NCBI RefSeq assembly: GCF_012516435.1
Contig: NZ_CP051216.1
Coordinates: forward strand, 994,001 to 1,058,000
Origin: Pseudodesulfovibrio sp. zrk46
GTDB taxonomy: Bacteria; Desulfobacterota; Desulfovibrionia; Desulfovibrionales; Desulfovibrionaceae
DNA: 64,000 bases
Reading direction: 5' to 3'
In this document: positions 24,624-33,067 of the stretch, piece after piece
Layout: the number at the start of each line of letters is the position of its first letter
Position numbering within the stretch: position 1 is the first letter of the stretch
The notes under the pieces: generated by a model
What the model was told of the DNA's origin: nothing
Seen by the model: only the letters and a program-made list of their open reading frames with translations
The model's database searches: none
Position numbers and translations under genes: made by a program

Positions 24624-25303
24624 TGAAGTACAAGTCCAACCTCGAAAACAAGAACGGCGCCCACTACAAGGTGGTGACCCGTATTCCACGCAAGACCGAC
24701 GTGCTGGAACTGGGCTGCGCGCAGGGCTACATGACCGAGTATCTGCGTGACGAGCTTGGCTGCCGCGTGTGGGGTGTGGAGATCGAGGCCGAGGCTGCTG
24801 GCCGCGCCGGCAACTATGCCGAGCAGATGATCGTGGCAGACATCGACCGCGACGACTGGCAAAGCGAGCTGACCCGCAAGGAGTTCGACGTCATCGTCAT
24901 GGCTGACGTGCTGGAGCACCTCAAGCATCCCGCCACCGCCCTGCGGAAGTGCCGCGAGCTGCTGGCTCCCGGTGGGCAGATCGTGCTGAGCCTGCCCAAC
25001 GTCTCGCACCAGCTGGTCATCGCCATGCTGCTGTGCGGCGAGTTCTCTTACGGCCAGGTGGGGCTGTTGGACAACACGCACCTGAGATTTTTTACGCCAA
25101 AATCATTCAACCGCCTAGTGAATGAAAACGGATACGAGATTGTGGACCGGGATGATGTGGTCAGCCCGGAACCCAAAGGGGATCAGCTGGAGTGCCTGAC
25201 AACGGTACAGAAGTCCCACCCCGGCCTGTTCGACGACATGCCCCACGCCCTCGTGTACCAGTTCATTTACGTGCTTCGCCCCAAAGGGCAGGGAGGTAAG
25301 TAA
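24623..25303 (+). CDS. Class I SAM-dependent methyltransferase
   Basis: A 226-residue protein with VLELGCAQGYMTEYL (near residue 26) as SAM motif I, the WGVEIEAEA acidic loop, and VMADVLEHL plus LAPGGQIVLSLPN typical of Methyltransf_23. Start and previous stop share one base (TAATG), so it is coupled to the nucleotidyltransferase. It likely methylates a sugar hydroxyl or carbon; C. jejuni heptose clusters also hold methyltransferases (Cj1426). Acceptor not known. Confidence 0.78.
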   Translation: MKYKSNLENKNGAHYKVVTRIPRKTDVLELGCAQGYMTEYLRDELGCRVWGVEIEAEAAGRAGNYAEQMIVADIDRDDWQSELTRKEFDVIVMADVLEHLKHPATALRKCRELLAPGGQIVLSLPNVSHQLVIAMLLCGEFSYGQVGLLDNTHLRFFTPKSFNRLVNENGYEIVDRDDVVSPEPKGDQLECLTTVQKSHPGLFDDMPHALVYQFIYVLRPKGQGGK

Positions 25304-26904
25304 TGACTACCCTGAAGCGAATGGCCATGCTGCAGGATTTCACCGGAGCCAAGGATCTGGAGACCAAGATCACGGTTCTCTCCTACGTTCTGTCCGATCA
25401 GGGCTTTGAGTACAACACGCTGCTCAAGGACTATGGCGTCTCCCACGAGACCGTGGAACGCTGGGTGCGCGAGTACCATCAGTGCCATCAGGAAGCCATG
25501 GCCGAGAAGGGCGACGACAGCACTGAAAACGTTCTGGCCGTCATCATGTCCCGCAAGGGCTCCACCGGGCTGCCAAACAAGGCTCTGCGGGACCTTAACG
25601 GCACCAAGGTCATTGGCCATACATTGGAGGCCTGCTCCAAGAGCCGCTACATAAACAAGTTCGTAGTTACCACAGACGGCAACGAAATCGGTGACTATGC
25701 CGCATCCCTCGGCGCACACGTCATCAAGCGACCGGACGAGCTCGGTATCAATTTCATGGAGCTGATCATCGTCATGAACCACGCCCTACTGAATCTGGGC
25801 ATGTTCCATGACTACTGGCCGGACATGACTCTGAATCTCTTCCCCACGCATCCGTTCCGCACGGTGGAGGATCTGGACGAAGCCATCGGTGAGCTCATCG
25901 AAGAGGGGCACTTTGCTTCCATCTCAAGGGAACCCATCCCCCAAGTGTCCGGCAAGCAGGTCTACTTCAAGGTGGGTGAAACCCTGCAACATTTCAGCAC
26001 GCTGTCGCATAACAAGAAGTACTACTGCCAGCGCGCCTACATCAACGCCTTCAACAACCGCAGCAAGACCGGCAAGTGGACCTACAAGGATATCCACGGC
26101 GCACCGTGCATCGATATCGACACGCCGGACGACATCGCCTTTGCCAAGCAGTGCTGCAAGCCCGTGACTGTGGAGCGCTTCACCGCGCCATACATGCCTG
26201 AGGCAAGCCGGACCGAGGCGAGCGATTTCGACGATTTCGTGGCCTGTGTGAAGGTGGACAACGACCTCGTATACCGCTGTTCCCATCACGCGCAGGACAT
26301 TCTGGAGATGCTCAACCGCATCGGCTTCAAGCATGTGGTGCTGTGCGGCAAGGACAAGCGGGTCATCAACAGCCTGCACAAGGTCTACCCGGAGACCATG
26401 GTCTTCCCGAACATGGTCAACGCGTTTGGTTGGCCGTCCCGACAGCAGTTCGACAAGTTTCTCGAAAGCACTGACCTGCCCGGCGTGACCGTGAACCGGT
26501 TCCTGAACGTCATGACGCTGGATTCGGGTCTGCCCTTCATCACCGAAGAAATGATCGTCATGAACGTGATGCGCTACAAGGAAAACTACTGCCGTCCCAC
26601 GGTGAGCACGTCCATCATGCCGTCGGATTTCCATCTCTACAAGCTGGCCGCCATGAAGGGCGGCATGCTGCGGCCCATCCACCCGAACTACATCGGATAC
26701 CGCCAATTGTTCCCCACCCTCTACATCGAGGATGGATTGATCCGCTGTTCCCGCTACGGGGACCTGACCAAGCGCACCCCGGCCCCGATTCTGGCCGGAC
26801 ACGCGCAGGAGCAAAAGCTCCTCATGAATGTGGCGGACGACGAATACACCTACCGGAAAATTACTGCCAAGTGCGACAAGCTGCACGCCTGCAGCGCCGA
26901 ATAA
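25303..26904 (+). CDS. Acylneuraminate cytidylyltransferase-like protein with N-terminal HTH-like extension
   Basis: A 533-residue three-part protein. Residues 20-60 look like a helix-turn-helix (LLKDYGVSHETVERWVREYH). Residues 77-300 are a CMP-sugar synthetase domain with IMSRKGSTGLPNKALRDLNG matching the NeuA/KdsB signature. Residues 310-533 have no family I can name (cysteine- and histidine-containing, all-soluble). It overlaps the methyltransferase stop by one base. The enzyme would activate a nonulosonic or similar acid with CTP, but no NeuB/NeuC partners are in the window, so the substrate is open. The HTH may only be a dimerisation helix pair. Confidence 0.7.
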   Translation: MTTLKRMAMLQDFTGAKDLETKITVLSYVLSDQGFEYNTLLKDYGVSHETVERWVREYHQCHQEAMAEKGDDSTENVLAVIMSRKGSTGLPNKALRDLNGTKVIGHTLEACSKSRYINKFVVTTDGNEIGDYAASLGAHVIKRPDELGINFMELIIVMNHALLNLGMFHDYWPDMTLNLFPTHPFRTVEDLDEAIGELIEEGHFASISREPIPQVSGKQVYFKVGETLQHFSTLSHNKKYYCQRAYINAFNNRSKTGKWTYKDIHGAPCIDIDTPDDIAFAKQCCKPVTVERFTAPYMPEASRTEASDFDDFVACVKVDNDLVYRCSHHAQDILEMLNRIGFKHVVLCGKDKRVINSLHKVYPETMVFPNMVNAFGWPSRQQFDKFLESTDLPGVTVNRFLNVMTLDSGLPFITEEMIVMNVMRYKENYCRPTVSTSIMPSDFHLYKLAAMKGGMLRPIHPNYIGYRQLFPTLYIEDGLIRCSRYGDLTKRTPAPILAGHAQEQKLLMNVADDEYTYRKITAKCDKLHACSAE

Positions 26905-26913
26905 GGAGAAACA

Positions 26914-28026
26914 ATGGGACTCAAACGCGTCAACAGCATGCTCAGGACCAACGACCTGACAGAGCGCCAATTGGAAAACTCCAAGCTCAACTTCAAGGAG
27001 ATTGAGGAAGGGGCCACGGTCCTGAAGAGCGCGCCGCGCCGCCTGATCTTCGAGGTGACCAACCGCTGCAACTACAAGTGCATCATGTGCGGTCGCAACT
27101 TTGACGATTTCAATTTCAGCGATCTCGATTTTTCCGTCATCAAGCAGTTCGAACCGCTCTACAACGTCATCGAGGAAGTAACCCTGTTCGGCTGGGGCGA
27201 GTCCATGCTCAACCCGCAGTTCGACCAGATCATCGAATACCTCGGCACCTTCCCGCACCTGCGAAAGTTCCTGCTCTCCAACGCTTCGCAGCCCAAGAAG
27301 CTCATGGAATACGTGGACAAGGGCCTCATCGACATCCTCTCCATCTCCATGGACGGTGCCAAGGCCGAGACGCTGGAGCGTATCCGCGTGGGCGCCAAGA
27401 TGTCCCGCATCGAGGAGACCGTCAAAGGCGTCATGAAGAAGGCCAAGGATGGCAGGCCGTATGTGAATCTGGTTTTCCTGCTGTTCAACAGCAATATCCA
27501 CGAGCTGCCCGAGATGGTCCGCATCTGCTCGGACTGGGGCGTGCCCGAACTCAAGGTCATCTACCTGACCGCCTTTGACAACACGCTGGCCGACGAGACC
27601 ATGTGGCGCAACGACGGAACCTATCTGGAACACTTTGCCAAGGCTCAGGAAGAGGCGGACCGCCTCGGCGTGAACCTGCGTCTGCCCGATGAGATCGGCA
27701 AATGCTCGGCAGGCGACGAGCCGCACAAGCCGTGCGACACCATGTGGAAGGACCTGTTCATCAGCTGCGACCTGGATATCCGCCCGTGCATGTCCACGGA
27801 CGACCACCTGACCAACCTGAGCGAGCATAAGATCGAGTCCCTTGAGGACTTCTTCGCCATGTGGAACAGCGAGCCCTTCACCGCCTTCCGCGGCGCGGTC
27901 AACGATGAACGCAAGATGAGCAAGGCGTGCCGCTTCTGCTACCAGTGCTCCTACGCCAACTGGAACAAGAAGTACGCCCACATCGCCATGGATTTCCACG
28001 CCCCGTTCAGCGGCGACAAAGAATAA
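26914..28026 (+). CDS. Radical SAM protein with SPASM-type C-terminus
   Basis: A 370-residue radical SAM enzyme. The cluster motif is CNYKCIMC (near residue 52). The C-terminal part has a set of cysteines (CSAGDEPHKPC, CDLDIRPC, CRFCYQC) that fit a SPASM/twitch domain holding extra iron-sulfur clusters. SPASM enzymes include sugar dehydrogenases and peptide modifiers. An AAGGAG site is 5 bases before the ATG. Next gene is a second SPASM-type protein. Likely oxidises or epimerises a sugar; inference. Confidence 0.8.
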   Translation: MGLKRVNSMLRTNDLTERQLENSKLNFKEIEEGATVLKSAPRRLIFEVTNRCNYKCIMCGRNFDDFNFSDLDFSVIKQFEPLYNVIEEVTLFGWGESMLNPQFDQIIEYLGTFPHLRKFLLSNASQPKKLMEYVDKGLIDILSISMDGAKAETLERIRVGAKMSRIEETVKGVMKKAKDGRPYVNLVFLLFNSNIHELPEMVRICSDWGVPELKVIYLTAFDNTLADETMWRNDGTYLEHFAKAQEEADRLGVNLRLPDEIGKCSAGDEPHKPCDTMWKDLFISCDLDIRPCMSTDDHLTNLSEHKIESLEDFFAMWNSEPFTAFRGAVNDERKMSKACRFCYQCSYANWNKKYAHIAMDFHAPFSGDKE

Positions 28027-28055
28027 GAAGACAAGGCGAAAAGGATAGGCCGATC

Positions 28056-28910
28056 ATGCAATATACTCCAAGCCACCTCAATTTCTACATCCTGTCCGGG
28101 TACTGCAATGCCCGTTGCATCATGTGCCCTGTCCACGAATCCGAAAAGGTCATCATGTCCTGGGAGGATTACACCGGCGTGGTGGACAATTGTGCCAACC
28201 ACGTGGACAAGGTGGAGTTCTTCACCCTGTCGGCCATGGGCGAGCCCCTCATGCACAAGGATGTAGTTCGCATGGTCGAATACGCCCGCGACAAGGGATT
28301 CAAAAATCTCGGCATGATCACCAATGCCTCCCTGCTGACACCGGAGAAATCCCGTCAGCTCATCGAGGCAGGCCTGAACACCCTGATGATCTCCATCGAC
28401 GCAGCCACCGAAGAGTCCTACGCCCGACTGGAAAAGGGCTTCAAGCTGGCCGACATTCAGGAGAACGTGAAGGGCTTCATCGCGGCCCGCGACGAGCTGG
28501 GCAAGCCTGCCCGCGTCATCGTCAAGTTCCTCCAGCAGGACGCCAACGAGGGTGAGTGGCCGCAGTTCAAGGAGTTCTGGGAGCAGCACACCGACCCGGA
28601 GAAGCGCGACGAGATCGTCAAGACCGGCCTGCACAACTGGGGCGGCCAGCTCTCCGAGAACGTCAATCAGGCCAAGGTGCTGTGCAAGGAACTTCAAAAG
28701 TACCTGCACGTATCGCCCACAGGCGAGGCCATGCTCTGCTGCGCGGCCCCGGCCGAAAAATTCCATCACGGCAACCTGCTCTCCGACGACATGATGGAGC
28801 TGTACAACTGCGAATATTTCAGTCGTTTCCGGCGAGGCTTCCTGAACAAGGACCAGCCGCTCATCGAGCCGTGCGACAAATGCAACTTCCCCGTGGAATA
28901 TGGGTACTGA
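28056..28910 (+). CDS. Radical SAM protein with SPASM-type C-terminus
   Basis: A 284-residue radical SAM protein with CNARCIMC (near residue 17) and a short C-terminal cysteine set (LCCAAPAEK, EPCDKCNFP) like a twitch/SPASM domain. AAAGGAT stands 10 bases before the ATG at 28056. The following gene starts one base after its stop. Same general class as the gene at 26914 but shorter at the N-terminus. Substrate unknown. Confidence 0.8.
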   Translation: MQYTPSHLNFYILSGYCNARCIMCPVHESEKVIMSWEDYTGVVDNCANHVDKVEFFTLSAMGEPLMHKDVVRMVEYARDKGFKNLGMITNASLLTPEKSRQLIEAGLNTLMISIDAATEESYARLEKGFKLADIQENVKGFIAARDELGKPARVIVKFLQQDANEGEWPQFKEFWEQHTDPEKRDEIVKTGLHNWGGQLSENVNQAKVLCKELQKYLHVSPTGEAMLCCAAPAEKFHHGNLLSDDMMELYNCEYFSRFRRGFLNKDQPLIEPCDKCNFPVEYGY

Positions 28911-28911
28911 T

Positions 28912-30519
28912 ATGAAGAAAGTCCTGTTTTTCAATCTCCCTGTGGTGGACCCCAGCGGTTTCGAGAACCTGTCTCTCGCCCCGCCGTTCGGCATCATGTA
29001 CATCTCCTCTTACGCCAAGGAGCATGCCGATGTGCAGATACAACTGGCCGACCTGTCCCTGCAGATGAAGCTGGATTACCACTCCGGCAAAGAGACGGAC
29101 TACCGCACCTATTTCGAGACCTTTGACAAGCCCGACGTGCTGGCCATCTCGCTCATGGTCGGTTCTTCATGGAACTACTTCACCAAGGTCGTGGCGCTGT
29201 GCCGCGAGATGTATCCCGGCACCCCCATCATCGTGGGCGGCAACCACGCCACTGGCTGCTGCGGTTACGTGCTGGAGAATGGCTTCGCCGACTACGTCAT
29301 GTGCGGCGAGGGCGAAATGGGATTCCTCGACTACATCACCACGGATAAATCGCCTGCCCTGATTCAGGGCATCTACGACTGGCCCAAGTTCCAGTTGGTG
29401 GGACCGGACGAGCGCATGGTGCAGCTCAAGAAGCTCAATCACATGCCCGACTGGTCCATTCTGGATATTCCCGCCTACATGGACTGCGGCACCGGCTCCG
29501 ACTTCTACGAGTCCGACGACGACACCGTCTGGTGGCATGTCTTCACCTCCCGCGGCTGCCCGTGCAAGTGCGCCTACTGCGCCCAGACCATCGTCTCCAA
29601 GAGCTTCCTGCGCTTCTATCCCAACGACAAGATTCTCGACGAGATGCGCGAGATGAACCGCAAGTACGGCGTGACCGGCTTCCACATCGCGGACGACATG
29701 TTCAACGCCAACAAGAAGCGGTGCATGGAACTGCTCGACGGCTTCATGGAACTGCGCGAGGAGTTCGGCGACCTCAAACTTTCCTTTGGCAACGGGCTCT
29801 ACATCAACTGCCTGGACAAGGAAATTCTGGACAAGATGTTCGAGGCCGGAGCCATCTTCATCGGCTTTGCGCCCGAATCCGGCTCGCCCACCACGCTGAA
29901 GGAGATCATGCGCAAGGACATCGATCTGGAGCGCTCCAGTGACCTGATGCAGTACGTGCACCAGCGTGACGACGTCTTCTCCCGCACCAACATCATCATT
30001 GGCCTGCCGCGCGAGACCAAGGAGCTGCTGGACGAAACCATCGACTACATCACCAATCTCGATGCGGACTGGCTGAACATCAACATCTACTATCCGCTGC
30101 CCGCCAGCCCCCTCTATCTGGAGCTGATAGAGAAGGGCGTCATCGAGGACGGCCCCAAGCTGTGGGCCAATACCATCTGGCGTAACCGCATCTTCGACAT
30201 GGACGGCATCACGGCCGAAGAGATGAACTACACCCTCAACGACCTGAACCTGCGCCTGAACTTCGTGGAGAACAAGAACTTCAAGCGCGGCGCATACAAG
30301 AAGGCGTTGCATTACTTCGTGGCCCTGATGAAGCGCGTGCCGGGACACATCTTTGCCGTGTACATGGCCTTCAAGTGCTACGAGGCTCTGGGCATGGAAG
30401 AAGAAGCCGCAACCACCCGCGCCACCATGGTGGACTGGGCCAAGAACCACCCCTATTCGCAAAAACTGCTCAAGGATCACAGCCATCTGCTGGATATGAG
30501 CCTGCTTGAGGAAGCATAA
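28912..30519 (+). CDS. B12-binding-domain radical SAM protein
   Basis: A 535-residue protein. The N-terminus (KKVLFFNLPVVDPSG, then VGGNHATGCCG) is a cobalamin-binding Rossmann-like domain. The radical SAM cluster motif is CPCKCAYC near residue 219. The C-terminal 100 residues are helical and TPR-like. Such enzymes often transfer methyl groups to carbon or rearrange rings. The chosen ATG at 28912 gives the family N-terminus; an ATG at 28900 that overlaps the previous gene is possible. Fourth radical SAM protein of the island. Confidence 0.82.
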   Translation: MKKVLFFNLPVVDPSGFENLSLAPPFGIMYISSYAKEHADVQIQLADLSLQMKLDYHSGKETDYRTYFETFDKPDVLAISLMVGSSWNYFTKVVALCREMYPGTPIIVGGNHATGCCGYVLENGFADYVMCGEGEMGFLDYITTDKSPALIQGIYDWPKFQLVGPDERMVQLKKLNHMPDWSILDIPAYMDCGTGSDFYESDDDTVWWHVFTSRGCPCKCAYCAQTIVSKSFLRFYPNDKILDEMREMNRKYGVTGFHIADDMFNANKKRCMELLDGFMELREEFGDLKLSFGNGLYINCLDKEILDKMFEAGAIFIGFAPESGSPTTLKEIMRKDIDLERSSDLMQYVHQRDDVFSRTNIIIGLPRETKELLDETIDYITNLDADWLNINIYYPLPASPLYLELIEKGVIEDGPKLWANTIWRNRIFDMDGITAEEMNYTLNDLNLRLNFVENKNFKRGAYKKALHYFVALMKRVPGHIFAVYMAFKCYEALGMEEEAATTRATMVDWAKNHPYSQKLLKDHSHLLDMSLLEEA

Positions 30520-30520
30520 T

Positions 30521-33067
30521 ATGTCCGAAGTGTTGTACACCGCCTGCAAGGCTATGCCGGAATTCCCGCTGAAATACACCAGCGTGGACCGCGACCTGAA
30601 CACCGGAGAGCACGAGGTGCTGACCGACTTCCGGTCCCTTGAACTCCAGAAGTTCACCAACGTGGTGGCCTCCTACTCACCGTCCGGCGTGTTCCACAAG
30701 CACGGCCCGGTTATTCCGGAATCCCTGCTGCCCCAGTACCTGCACACCGGCTCCATCGACACGGCCATCACCAGCCGCCTCGAACCGATCAAAGGCGAGT
30801 ACATTTACATGGGCCACATGATCAGCCACTACGGCCACTTTTTCGTGGAAGCCCTGAGCCGTCTCTGGGCGCTGGAGCCCGAGTTCCTCAAGGGCAAGAA
30901 GCTGGTCTATCTGAACAACCCACACCTGACGTTCTACAACCGGAACAACTGCCCCTTCGTGGTGGACTTTTTCGATTTCCTCGGCATCGACGACCGCACA
31001 GACATCAAGTTCGTATTCGAACCCGAGCTCTTCGAAACCCTGTACATCCCAACACCCGCCATTTCACGCGAGTTCACCATTCATCCCTTCCGCAAGAAGG
31101 AGATGAGCCGGGTTGTCGACACCCTCAAGGACCGCAACCCGGGCTTTGAAGCCCCCAAGCGAGTCTACTTCTCCCGCAAGGGCCTGCCCGCATCCACGCG
31201 TTACATCATGAACGAGGACGATGTTGAGAACGTGTACCGCAGCTTCGGTTTCTCCATCATCCAGCCCCACGCGCTGGAGCTGGACGAGGAAATCCTCTCC
31301 TTTTCCGACATCGACGTGGCGGCCTGCCTACACTGCTCAGCCATCAACAACGCCATGTTCTCGCCCAAGGTCGACAAGGGTATCATCATGTATGATGACT
31401 TCGTGAACTACCGCGAACCGACCATGGCCCACATCGTGTCGTCCATCATCGACAACGTTTACTCCCTCAAGGGTTTGATCAAACCCGCCTACCGGTTCAA
31501 CAACAACGTGTTCTGGTACACCCCGGCGGCCTTCATCGACACGGAAAAGCTGACCGAACAGCTCTCCTTCGTGCTCAATGAAAAGCCTTCCAAGGTCTAC
31601 CCGGTCACCTTTGCCATGGACGAACCGGGCCGCGCCGACCTGCACGCCAACGTGGCCTCCTCGCTGGGGCACTTCGGCATGTACGACGAAGCAGGCATGT
31701 TCCTGTATCTCGCCAAGCAGCGAGACCCGGAGCGCCCCTTCGTTGGACAAGTGGCTAACGTACTCAAGGGCGAGCAGGCTGCTCCCAGAGTCGAGCGTCC
31801 CCTGACCAACCGCTGCTTCACCGTGGACACCTCGGAGCATCCGTTCCTGCAGGATGACCTGCGCACCCATTGCGAGGACGAAGAATATTTCAACCAGTAT
31901 GCCAAGGCCGAAGACCTGCTGGCCCTGCTGACCCCGCGCTGCAACATGCAGCGCATGGCAGCCCCGGCTGAGGTCAAGGATCGACTGGCGAGCTACGGCG
32001 TCACAGTGGACGAGACCGTGGAACCGGGCGAAACCTACGACTGCATCATGCTGGACGGCACCCAGGGTTACCCGGCCGTGCGCGAGGCTCTCGACAACGC
32101 GCTCAAGTCCCTCGCGCCCAAGGGCTGCATCGCCATTCAGGGCGTGCTCCCCTTTGACGACGAATACTTCCCCAAGCTGGTGTCCAATCTGCGCCAGTTC
32201 ACGGAATTCCAGCATCGCCCGGTCTTTGACAGCTGGAAGATCGCCTATGACCTGAACGCCAACTTCGGTCATCTGGATTACGTCACCGTCAACGTGGACA
32301 ACGGCGTGCTGCTGGCCTTCCCCAACGGGAACAAGGCAGAGTCTCCGGCCATTGAAGCGGCCGACATCGACGCCATGGAATCCCGCGACCGGGACATCTA
32401 CGGCGAAGGTTTCCTGCGCATGGTGCGGGGCAAACACTTCTTCCGTCATCTGCGCCACAACACGGTGAAGCCGGGCGCTCCCCTGAAAGGACTGGCTCCC
32501 GTGGTCATCCCGGCTGGCGAATTCCTGTCCGAAGACAACAGCATCAAGCGATACTATTTCAACAAGTCCCGTGCGGCCGCGGCTGGCACTTCCTACCGTC
32601 TGGCCGATTTCATCGCCTACAGCTACCGGCAGGCCGCCAAGGCCGACGTGGCCGTGGTGGGCGGCTGGGAAGGATTCGCCGGACTCTACGTGGTCAACAA
32701 CACGGTGGTAGGTTCGCCCGAGGCCGTGTTGCCCAACGAAGAGAACCTGTGCGTGTTCACCCTCACCGGCCAGCAGATAGTGGACATCGTGAACAACGCG
32801 GTCAGCCAGTGCACGCCACTCAAGAACCGCTTCTACCCCCACGCATCGGGCATGGACATGACCCGCGACAACGAGGGATACGTCACGGTCCACGCCATCG
32901 GCGCGGAGCAGTTCGATCCGAAACGCGAATACTCACTGGTGGTCAACTCCCGGTTCGCCAACGGCTATCCCGGATATCAGACACTGGCAGACCTGCCGCA
33001 CACCGACACTGGCGTCACCTGTCTCGACGCCCTGAAGAACGCATTATCCAGGTATGATTATGAATAG
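30521..33067 (+). CDS. Large multidomain glycosyltransferase: GT61-like + methyltransferase-like + 5'-nucleotidase C-terminal-like
   Basis: An 848-residue protein with an unusual order of domains. Residues 90-320 match GT61/DUF563 glycosyltransferases (SHYGHFFVEALSRLWA, RVYFSRKGLPASTRYIMNED, SFGFSIIQPHALEL). Residues 365-420 are helical. Residues 440-600 resemble Methyltransf_24 (YDCIMLDGTQGYP, LAPKGCIAIQGVLPF) without a clear SAM glycine loop. Residues 690-845 match the nucleotide-binding C-terminal domain of 5'-nucleotidases (SYRLADFIAYSYRQAAKADV, VLPNEENLCVFTLTG, YSLVVNSRFANGYPGY). A GAGGA site is 8 bases before the ATG. A paralog with the same layout is at 36295. I know of no described protein with this fusion. 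Confidence 0.72.
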   Translation: MSEVLYTACKAMPEFPLKYTSVDRDLNTGEHEVLTDFRSLELQKFTNVVASYSPSGVFHKHGPVIPESLLPQYLHTGSIDTAITSRLEPIKGEYIYMGHMISHYGHFFVEALSRLWALEPEFLKGKKLVYLNNPHLTFYNRNNCPFVVDFFDFLGIDDRTDIKFVFEPELFETLYIPTPAISREFTIHPFRKKEMSRVVDTLKDRNPGFEAPKRVYFSRKGLPASTRYIMNEDDVENVYRSFGFSIIQPHALELDEEILSFSDIDVAACLHCSAINNAMFSPKVDKGIIMYDDFVNYREPTMAHIVSSIIDNVYSLKGLIKPAYRFNNNVFWYTPAAFIDTEKLTEQLSFVLNEKPSKVYPVTFAMDEPGRADLHANVASSLGHFGMYDEAGMFLYLAKQRDPERPFVGQVANVLKGEQAAPRVERPLTNRCFTVDTSEHPFLQDDLRTHCEDEEYFNQYAKAEDLLALLTPRCNMQRMAAPAEVKDRLASYGVTVDETVEPGETYDCIMLDGTQGYPAVREALDNALKSLAPKGCIAIQGVLPFDDEYFPKLVSNLRQFTEFQHRPVFDSWKIAYDLNANFGHLDYVTVNVDNGVLLAFPNGNKAESPAIEAADIDAMESRDRDIYGEGFLRMVRGKHFFRHLRHNTVKPGAPLKGLAPVVIPAGEFLSEDNSIKRYYFNKSRAAAAGTSYRLADFIAYSYRQAAKADVAVVGGWEGFAGLYVVNNTVVGSPEAVLPNEENLCVFTLTGQQIVDIVNNAVSQCTPLKNRFYPHASGMDMTRDNEGYVTVHAIGAEQFDPKREYSLVVNSRFANGYPGYQTLADLPHTDTGVTCLDALKNALSRYDYE

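Noticed and set aside
25924..27999. 691-codon antisense open frame across the cytidylyltransferase and radical SAM genes
   Set aside because: It mirrors the third-base GC bias of two strong genes on the other strand; the product is low-complexity (Val, His, Leu, Gly rich) with no family motif.
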